Below, one piece after another: positions 57,968 to 64,000 of a stretch of DNA of 64,000 nucleotides. The stretch is from Bacteroidota bacterium (lineage in GTDB: Bacteria; Bacteroidota; Bacteroidia; Chitinophagales; LD1), in the NCBI GenBank assembly GCA_018267385.1, contig JAFDYN010000003.1, forward strand, positions 262,708 through 326,707, given 5' to 3'. The notes under the pieces are model-generated. The model ran no database searches. It had not been told where the DNA came from and saw only the letters and a list, made by a program, of their open reading frames with translations. Within the stretch, counting starts at the first letter, position 1. Each line of letters starts with the position of its first letter. The translations under genes and the position numbers were made by a program.

Positions 57968-59770
57968 ATGCGTTTTATCTATACGTTCATCACCGTTCTG
58001 CTTACATTCCAGCTTTGCGCGCAGCGCATAAGCAATAGTCCCTATCCGCCCATTACCGCCACACCTGATACACTGTACTACGTCAATATAGATGGTATGA
58101 CCCAGTCGCAGCGGCTGACAGTAGTGACCTTGCAGGGCCTGCTCGCGCAGTCTAAACCGCGCATCATGGTGGGCAGGGGCACCCGTATTTTTCACAAAGA
58201 CCTGGAGAGGAACTATGGGGTGACTTATGACTCTACATACTACACGGATTTTGCGGGCCTGATCTCCCATTTTGCACCGGAGGTACCGGGCTACGTCCTG
58301 TGCACATTGGGAGATAGCAGTAGCAATGCTGCCATCTCGGCCTGCGGTGGAGTAGGAGCGATAGCTGTGACTCCAGCAGATACCGCAGTGATGTCAGTCA
58401 ATAACATCCCCATGCTTCTGAGTGCTCTGGGCAGAAACGAAGGCTGGGCGCTGGACTCTATAGGCGGCATCTATAGCGATCGCATTATCGGCTTTCAGGA
58501 TTATGGCAAGTATAGCTACCTGTCTGATTATTCTGTCTTCTCACATGCTATGCACTTCACAGCGCCTACAGCCTCCGCCCTCACCAACCGGGCCTTTGGG
58601 CGTATGCAGCCCAATAGTGCGCTGGTAGGCTGGGGCAGTGAGAATGACCTCGTGCTGGCAGCTTCACAGCATGGGCTGCACGTACATGCGGCAGATTTTG
58701 CCAATAACCTCTCGACCTTTACCAACTTTAACGTGACTGCGCAGCAGCATGAGCATAGCGCAGATACTAATATCATTCCCGGCACGCATACTGTTTGCTT
58801 CATCATGACTGACGGCGATAATATCCAGTGGCTGCTGGGAGATTTTGCTGATAATGCGCTGTGGTACGGCAGCCCGCACCGCGGCCAGGTGCCTATCGGC
58901 TGGACCGTGTCACCGGCGCTGGCAGAGCTGGCGCCTACTGTTTTGAAAAACCTGTATGATACCGCAAAAGCCGGTGACTATTTCATAGCAGGCCCATCGG
59001 GCATAGGCTATCTATATCCTGATGATTTCAACCCGATAGACTCTGCTGCAGCGATCAGTGACCGTATGATGCACAAAGCAGACTTGTCTATCGTCAACGT
59101 AATATGCAACGTCTGGGAGCCACAGAGTGTCGCACCATACCTCGCCCAGCCTGATATAGACGGTATGTTCTATTACACCTTTGAGAGCGGTTATACCGGG
59201 CTCTTCGGCTATTCGCAGTGCTTCTACGGCAAGCCTATGATCAGTGCGCGGTATACACTCTGGCAGTCCTATGTGTCAGCACCTATCCTGGCCCGGCTGG
59301 TCACCGCCCTGCCCAAAGATCCGACCGACCCTGATAGCTATACCCTGGTCAGCGTACACGTGTGGGATCATAGTGTAGACAGCGTGATAGCGGCAGTACA
59401 GCTCTTTGATAGTACGATACGGGTAGTAGCGCCTGATGCTTTTATCAAACTCTATAAAAAAGGAACCGGCTGCCGTGCCGCCGGCCTGGGTCTCAGGGAT
59501 CAGGAAGGCGCGCAGCAATACCGCCTGAATAATGTACCTAATCCTGTGACAGCACAAACCGAGATACACTACACGCTGCCTTCGGCAAATTTTATCAGCC
59601 TGAAACTATACGATGCTACCGGCAAGGAGGTGAAAGTGCTCTACGCGGGTACGCAGAGTGCCGGTGAGTACGCTACTACACTAGATACACGCGATCTGGC
59701 AGCAGGTACTTATACTTATGTACTATACGGGCCGGGTATCAGTGCTTCGAGCCAACTGATCAAGAATTAG
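57968..59770 (+). CDS. GxGYxYP domain protein with T9SS tail
   Basis: A 600-residue exported protein. Signal peptide about residues 1-18 (FITVLLTFQLCAQ). The signature GPSGIGYLYP fits GxGYxYP; the protein also has CFIMTDGDNIQWLLGDF, SPALAELAPTVL and MFYYTFESGYTG, all part of the GxGYxYP putative glycoside hydrolase family. The C-terminus is a T9SS sorting domain (NVPNPVTAQTEIHYTLP, DLAAGTYTYVLYG). Probably surface-bound or secreted, acting on carbohydrate; the substrate is unknown. Bordered by terminators on both sides. Confidence 0.82.
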   Translation: MRFIYTFITVLLTFQLCAQRISNSPYPPITATPDTLYYVNIDGMTQSQRLTVVTLQGLLAQSKPRIMVGRGTRIFHKDLERNYGVTYDSTYYTDFAGLISHFAPEVPGYVLCTLGDSSSNAAISACGGVGAIAVTPADTAVMSVNNIPMLLSALGRNEGWALDSIGGIYSDRIIGFQDYGKYSYLSDYSVFSHAMHFTAPTASALTNRAFGRMQPNSALVGWGSENDLVLAASQHGLHVHAADFANNLSTFTNFNVTAQQHEHSADTNIIPGTHTVCFIMTDGDNIQWLLGDFADNALWYGSPHRGQVPIGWTVSPALAELAPTVLKNLYDTAKAGDYFIAGPSGIGYLYPDDFNPIDSAAAISDRMMHKADLSIVNVICNVWEPQSVAPYLAQPDIDGMFYYTFESGYTGLFGYSQCFYGKPMISARYTLWQSYVSAPILARLVTALPKDPTDPDSYTLVSVHVWDHSVDSVIAAVQLFDSTIRVVAPDAFIKLYKKGTGCRAAGLGLRDQEGAQQYRLNNVPNPVTAQTEIHYTLPSANFISLKLYDATGKEVKVLYAGTQSAGEYATTLDTRDLAAGTYTYVLYGPGISASSQLIKN

Positions 59771-59824
59771 CACGCAGGTATTTATCCATAATTCATCCAT
59801 TGACAGCTCATCGGGCTATAAACA

Positions 59825-59850
59825 AAAAGCCGGCTTTTTAGCCGGCTTTT
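59825..59850. terminator. Bidirectional terminator
   Basis: AAAAGCCGGC (59825-59834) pairs with GCCGGCTTTT (59841-59850), between the convergent GxGYxYP and permease genes. Confidence 0.85.
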
Positions 59851-59870
59851 CAATTCTGGTAGCAGGATGT

Positions 59871-61352
59871 CTATTGCTTATTCAGTTTACTATTCTTTAT
59901 GCTATAGCTGAAGTAGATGACGAAGCCGATCACCAGCCATACACCCAGACGCAGCCAGTTAGCCCAGCCGAGGCCCAATATCATGAGGCCGCAGGTGATG
60001 ATGCCAAGTATAGGTACCAGAGGTACCAGAGGTGTATGGAATGGACGAGGTTCGTCCGGTGCTGTCCGGCGCATGATGATGACCCCGGCGCATACGAGTA
60101 TGAATGCAAAGAGGGTGCCTATGCTGGTCATATCGCCTACGATATCTCCCGGCACAAAGGCTGAGAATATCCCGATAAAGCCGAAGAGCAGCAGGTTAGA
60201 CTTATATGGCGTTTTGTATTTAGGATGCAGATCGGAGAAAATGGATGGTATAAGGCCGTCCTTTGACATGGTGTAGAACACACGGGACTGCCCCATGAGC
60301 ATCACCAGTATCACAGAGCTAAAACCTGCGAGGATAGCTACTGTCACAGACTTGGCCAGCCAGCCATAGCCCGGCATGTAGGTCTGGATGGCATAGGCCA
60401 CAGAGGCTTCCTTGCCCGCCGTGCGAAAGTCATTGACAGTCGCCACTCCCGTCAGTACGTGCGCAAAGAGAATATATAGCACCGTACATACCGCCAGTGA
60501 TCCGAGAATACCGATAGGCATATCACGCTTAGGATTTTTGGCCTCCTGCGCTGCAGTAGATACTGCGTCAAAACCGATGAAAGCAAAGAATACAACACCT
60601 GCGGCACCGAGTATACCCCATATACCACCGAAGTTATGCGGCACGCCCTGCGTATCCACATACGTAGTAGCAGCAGGTATATACGGAGTATGATTGGCCG
60701 GATTGATAAACTGCCAGCCGAATACGATGAAGAGCACCACGATGGCCAGCTTTGTGATCACGATCACTGAGTTGACAAAGGCAGACTCCTTGGTACCACG
60801 TATCAGCAGCAGGCTGAGCAGGAAGAGGATGAAGAGTGCCGGTACATTCATATAGCCGTGCGCTAGCACAGCGCCATCAGCACCCATCAGCTTCTCCATG
60901 GGGGAGTGGCACCACTCAAAGGGTATCTGGTAGCCAATATAGCCTAGTAGTTTATTGAGGTATTCGCTCCAGGCTATACTCACCGTGGCTGCGCCGAGTG
61001 CATACTCCAGCACCAGGTCCCAGCCGATCACCCACGCTACTAGCTCACCGAGTGTGGCATACGAGTAGGTGTACGCGCTACCTGCTACCGGTATCATGGC
61101 GGCAAACTCTGCATAGCAGAGACCGGCCAATGCACAGCCGATACCTGCCAATATAAACCCGAGTGTCACAGATGGGCCGGCATTATTAGCCGCCGCTGCC
61201 GCAGTCCGCACGAAGAGACCCGCACCGATGATGGCACCTATACCCAGCGCTACCAGAGAGGTAGCTGTGAGTGTACGGGTCAGGGTGTGCCCACCCTCAC
61301 TATCAATGGTCAGGAGAGAGGCCAGGGATTTTTTCCTGAATAGAGTACTCAT
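59871..61352 (-). CDS. APC-family amino acid permease
   Basis: A 493-residue inner-membrane transporter with 12 or more segments. The substrate-binding unwound helix is GIGAIIGAGLFVRT (about residues 37-50). Other family blocks are GSAYTYSYATLGELVAWVIGWDLVLEY (listed by order), FIGFDAVSTAAQEAKNPKRDMPIGILG and GQSRVFYTMSKDGLIP. The pattern fits cationic amino acid transporter-like permeases (YfnA/CAT type). Substrate inferred only. Monocistronic. Confidence 0.88.
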   Translation of the reverse strand: MSTLFRKKSLASLLTIDSEGGHTLTRTLTATSLVALGIGAIIGAGLFVRTAAAAANNAGPSVTLGFILAGIGCALAGLCYAEFAAMIPVAGSAYTYSYATLGELVAWVIGWDLVLEYALGAATVSIAWSEYLNKLLGYIGYQIPFEWCHSPMEKLMGADGAVLAHGYMNVPALFILFLLSLLLIRGTKESAFVNSVIVITKLAIVVLFIVFGWQFINPANHTPYIPAATTYVDTQGVPHNFGGIWGILGAAGVVFFAFIGFDAVSTAAQEAKNPKRDMPIGILGSLAVCTVLYILFAHVLTGVATVNDFRTAGKEASVAYAIQTYMPGYGWLAKSVTVAILAGFSSVILVMLMGQSRVFYTMSKDGLIPSIFSDLHPKYKTPYKSNLLLFGFIGIFSAFVPGDIVGDMTSIGTLFAFILVCAGVIIMRRTAPDEPRPFHTPLVPLVPILGIITCGLMILGLGWANWLRLGVWLVIGFVIYFSYSIKNSKLNKQ

Positions 61353-61522
61353 GTATCATTTTGTATAGGCGCAAAATAGAATTAATTATCTGATTAGAAA
61401 AAGTTAACACCGTTTCAGCATGACAATGTGTCCTTTCATTAAGTTTCCTGTATGTTTCAGGGATACACCATACCACGCATGTACTCAGCAGCATTATATT
61501 TACTGTATCAAAAAAATATGTC

Positions 61523-62344
61523 ATGGCAGTACTGGCCCATATACTTAAAATATTTCCGCTTATCGTATTGCGGTATTTCTTTTTTGCAGGGATCGCGTAC
61601 CTGATCTTCTATATATGGAAGAAGCAGAAATTCACTTTTCACAAGATCCAGCCCAAGTATCCTGGCAGCAAAGTGGTGAACCGCGAGGTGCTATACTCAC
61701 TTTTGTCGTTGGCCATCTTTGCCATGATAGGAGGTGGAGTGTACTGGGCTAAAATAAGTGGCTATACCAAGATATACAGCGACTTTCATGCTCATAGCGT
61801 ATGGTATTTCATGTTCTCCGTAGTGGCATTCATATTGCTGCATGACATGTACTTCTACTGGATGCACCGCTTCATGCACTGGGATAAGATCTATAAATAC
61901 GTACACCGCATCCACCACCTCTCTACCAATCCTACTCCTTGGGCTGCTTTTTCTTTTCATCCGCTAGAGGCTGTGCTCGAGGTAGCTATCCTCCCCATCA
62001 TGGTTTTCCTTATTCCATTGCATCCGCTGGCTATTTTCATCTGGGTGATCTACCAGACTGTACTGAATGTGATGGGGCATCTCGGCTTTGAGCTATTCCC
62101 CAGCGGCTTCACCACGCACGCACTATACAAATGGCAGAACACCTCCGTGCACCACAATATGCACCATCGCTATGTGCGCTGCAACTATGGCCTGTACTTT
62201 AATCTCTGGGACCGTATCATGGGCACCAATCATGCACAGTACGATGCCGAGTTTGAGAAAGTAAAGGCGCGCACAGCCGCCGCGCATCAGCCGGAGCCAG
62301 TGCAGGAGACAGTGGGGGAGGCCCCGGAGATAGCAGTATCGTGA
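61523..62344 (+). CDS. Sterol desaturase / fatty acid hydroxylase family protein
   Basis: A 273-residue membrane protein with about four hydrophobic segments and the three histidine clusters of di-iron hydroxylases: HDMYFYWMHRFMH, HRIHHLS and HHNMHHRYVRCNYG. It oxidises a lipid in the membrane; the substrate may be a carotenoid, sterol-like or fatty compound. The 50 C-terminal residues are Ala, Glu and Pro-rich and look disordered. Stands alone, 170 bases from the divergent permease. Confidence 0.88.
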   Translation: MAVLAHILKIFPLIVLRYFFFAGIAYLIFYIWKKQKFTFHKIQPKYPGSKVVNREVLYSLLSLAIFAMIGGGVYWAKISGYTKIYSDFHAHSVWYFMFSVVAFILLHDMYFYWMHRFMHWDKIYKYVHRIHHLSTNPTPWAAFSFHPLEAVLEVAILPIMVFLIPLHPLAIFIWVIYQTVLNVMGHLGFELFPSGFTTHALYKWQNTSVHHNMHHRYVRCNYGLYFNLWDRIMGTNHAQYDAEFEKVKARTAAAHQPEPVQETVGEAPEIAVS

Positions 62345-62370
62345 GCGCAAATACGCTGAGCATATACTCA

Positions 62371-62396
62371 AAAGCCACTCCTTGCAGAGTGGCTTT
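62371..62396. terminator. Terminator between the desaturase and sigma factor genes
   Basis: AAAGCCACTC (62371-62380) pairs perfectly with GAGTGGCTTT (62387-62396). Placed between convergent genes, it can work both ways. Confidence 0.85.
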
Positions 62397-62436
62397 CTTA
62401 ATTGGGCTTTGGTATAGGATGGGGGTAGATTTCTTC

Positions 62437-63303
62437 TTATCCGAGATATGCTTTGAGTGATTTGCATTTACTGCTGCTCTTCAGGCGGATGATCGCCTTG
62501 TCTTTGATCTGGCGCACGCGCTCTTTGGTCAGGTCATAGCGCTCACTGATATCCTCCAGGCTCATAGGCTGCTCTACGCCTATGCCAAAGAACAGTTTCA
62601 GCACCTCGGCTTGCTTCTCCTGCAGGCAGGATAGCGACTGCTCGATCTCGGTGCGTAGCGACTCCTGGTAGGCCATCTGACGGTCTGCAGATACGGCATT
62701 AGGATTGGCCAGCACATCTATGAGGGCGTTCTCCTCCCCATTTACAAATGGCGCATCTACAGATATATGGCGGCCGGCTACGCCAAGTGTGGTTCTGACT
62801 TCATCCTCTTCTATATTGAGTAGTGTGGCGACCTCCTCCGGTGTAGGCTCACGGTCAAACTCCTGCTCCAGCATCTGAAAGGCCTTATTGATCTTGCTCA
62901 GCGAGCCTACTTTATTCAGCGGCAGGCGCACGATGCGGCTCTGCTCGGCCAGCGCCTGCATGATGCTCTGGCGGATCCACCATACGGCGTAGGAGATAAA
63001 CTTGAAGCCTTTGGTCTCGTCAAAGCGCTGGGCAGCTTTGATCAGGCCGAGGTTGCCTTCATTGATAAGGTCAGAGAGTGTGAGTCCTTGATTCTGGTAT
63101 TGCTTGGCCACTGATACCACGAAGCGGAGGTTGGCTTTGGTCAGCTTCTCCAGAGCGGCTTTATCGCCCTGTTTGATCTTTTTGGCCAGCCTGACCTCCT
63201 CTTCGGCAGAGATCAGGTCTACTTTGCCGATCTCCTGAAGGTATCTCTCCAGAGAGGCGCTTTCACGGTTGGTGATAGATTTGGTGATCTTAAGTTGTCT
63301 CAT
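62437..63303 (-). CDS. rpoD: Primary sigma factor, Bacteroidota type
   Basis: A 288-residue sigma-70 protein. It lacks region 1.1 and begins [27 protein letters not shown] (start of region 1.2, shown in order), then region 2 ([49 protein letters not shown]), region 3 and region 4 ([37 protein letters not shown]). The compact length and the N-terminus are those of the Bacteroidota housekeeping sigma that reads TTTG / TAnnTTTG promoters. Confidence 0.95.
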   Translation of the reverse strand: MRQLKITKSITNRESASLERYLQEIGKVDLISAEEEVRLAKKIKQGDKAALEKLTKANLRFVVSVAKQYQNQGLTLSDLINEGNLGLIKAAQRFDETKGFKFISYAVWWIRQSIMQALAEQSRIVRLPLNKVGSLSKINKAFQMLEQEFDREPTPEEVATLLNIEEDEVRTTLGVAGRHISVDAPFVNGEENALIDVLANPNAVSADRQMAYQESLRTEIEQSLSCLQEKQAEVLKLFFGIGVEQPMSLEDISERYDLTKERVRQIKDKAIIRLKSSSKCKSLKAYLG

Positions 63304-63593
63304 GAAATTGGGTTATTGGTTGTATGACGAATTTGCTCAAAAAAGGCTGCCGGTGCAACACTTTCACCCGTATTTTTCAGCCTTTCGTTATAAAAACTGC
63401 TATGTATACCCTAAAATGGTAGGCCACCAAAGTTTCCATAATATACTGTTTAAACATTGGTTAGGAAAAAGAAATATTTTAAATGAAATTTTGTATGAAT
63501 GTGTTTTTTGCCTCACTTTAGGATAATATAAAGCACAACATACCCCTTGTCAAGGGCGCTGTAAGCAGCAGAAAATGAGGGATAAATGGCAGG
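63304..63593. other. AT-rich intergenic region upstream of rpoD
   Basis: A 290-base gap with no convincing gene. It is clearly AT-rich between 63410 and 63530 and must hold the rpoD promoter, but several TTTG-like boxes compete and I could not assign one. No hairpin of note was found. Confidence 0.4.
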
Positions 63594-64000
63594 CTATCTG
63601 GTGATGATGATCTCTGTGCCCGGATGGACATATTGATAGATCTCATTGATATCGTCGGTGCGCAGGGAGATGCAGCCGAGCGTCCAGTTGACAGTTTGGT
63701 CTATGAGGTAGTCGTGATGATCGGGTACACCGTGTATACCTATACTACCGCCTATACCACGGCCTTCGGGTATCAGACCGCGCCGTTGATTGGCTTCGTA
63801 CTTGCGCTGGCTATCGGCAGTAGGGTAGTCTATCCAGATAAACTTCTCCCATGACTTGTGCGGGTATTTGCTCAGTACATGAAAGGTGCCCTCCGGCGTG
63901 CATTGGTCACCTTCATATTTCTTGTCGCTCACCGGGTCGCCGCCAAAGACACACGCATACTCCCGCAGCGTATGCGTACCAATGCTGAGCGTGAGGGTAT
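63594..64000 (-). CDS. L,D-transpeptidase (YkuD) catalytic region, cut by window edge
   Basis: The C-terminal 135 codons; the 5' end is beyond the window. The readable part runs from TLTLSIGTHTLREY through YACVFGGDPVSDKKYEGDQ to the active site GIHGVPDHHDYLIDQ and TLGCISL, with the catalytic Cys. This is the YkuD fold, which makes 3-3 murein cross-links or attaches lipoproteins. The frame is open to the window end, so the GTG at 63932 is internal. Confidence 0.85.
   Translation of the reverse strand, partial: TLTLSIGTHTLREYACVFGGDPVSDKKYEGDQCTPEGTFHVLSKYPHKSWEKFIWIDYPTADSQRKYEANQRRGLIPEGRGIGGSIGIHGVPDHHDYLIDQTVNWTLGCISLRTDDINEIYQYVHPGTEIIITR

Overview
The window is chromosomal DNA of a Bacteroidota bacterium, most likely a Chitinophagaceae-like soil or water organism. 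Four things point there: the bifunctional LpxC/FabZ fusion; type IX secretion (T9SS) C-terminal sorting domains on several exported proteins; a short primary sigma factor of about 288 residues together with promoters of the TTTG / TAnnTTTG type; and the gene order ftsX - DUF3098 - uppP - truB - ribF. No rRNA, tRNA, prophage or CRISPR array was seen. The bulk has a balanced base composition; one stretch (about 31.5-32.4 kb) is visibly AT-rich and looks acquired.

Layout. 1-9.7 kb: the 5' part of an alcohol dehydrogenase, a small membrane protein, a WbqC-family protein, then an export/uptake locus with a TonB-dependent receptor and two DUF5689 lipoproteins in one operon. Divergent to it lies a secreted endonuclease/exonuclease/phosphatase (EEP), an SDR-type nucleotide-sugar reductase, and a second secreted EEP. 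9.7-19.2 kb: purB, a coiled-coil exported protein, topA, a SirB1-type protein, a Spy-like periplasmic protein, a SCO1/cytochrome c pair, lipA and a methyltransferase. 19.2-28.8 kb: two response regulators, three tandem paralogous secreted beta-helix proteins, a glutathione peroxidase and a large PAS/GAF histidine kinase. 28.8-33.7 kb: mutS and a SpoU-type RNA methyltransferase, separated by an accessory insertion (a lone PD-(D/E)XK nuclease, a small exported protein, and a decayed copy of the methyltransferase 5' end).

33.7-42.3 kb: an ABC ATPase overlapping lpxA, the lpxC/fabZ fusion, a dipeptide epimerase, and three secreted proteins with T9SS tails (an esterase with PKD domains, an unknown, an OB-fold protein). 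42.3-49.4 kb: an FAD oxidoreductase, a START protein, a second glutathione peroxidase, trxA, a DUF58 protein, a small inverted-repeat element carrying a GxxExxY remnant, a hydrolase, a SET-domain protein coupled to arfB, and an MFS transporter. 49.4-64 kb: an AsmA protein with an LEA-like tail, a Spo0M-like protein, the ftsX-uppP-truB-ribF cluster, a GxGYxYP protein, an amino acid permease, a sterol-desaturase-family enzyme, the primary sigma factor and a partial L,D-transpeptidase.

Cross-cutting observations: several genes have a -7 box ending only 4-6 bases before the start codon, which suggests leaderless mRNAs; a REP-like hairpin family recurs in intergenic regions, and one copy supplies the -33 box of ribF; isoleucine codon choice depends strongly on the next base. 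All functional calls are from sequence reading alone, without database searches.
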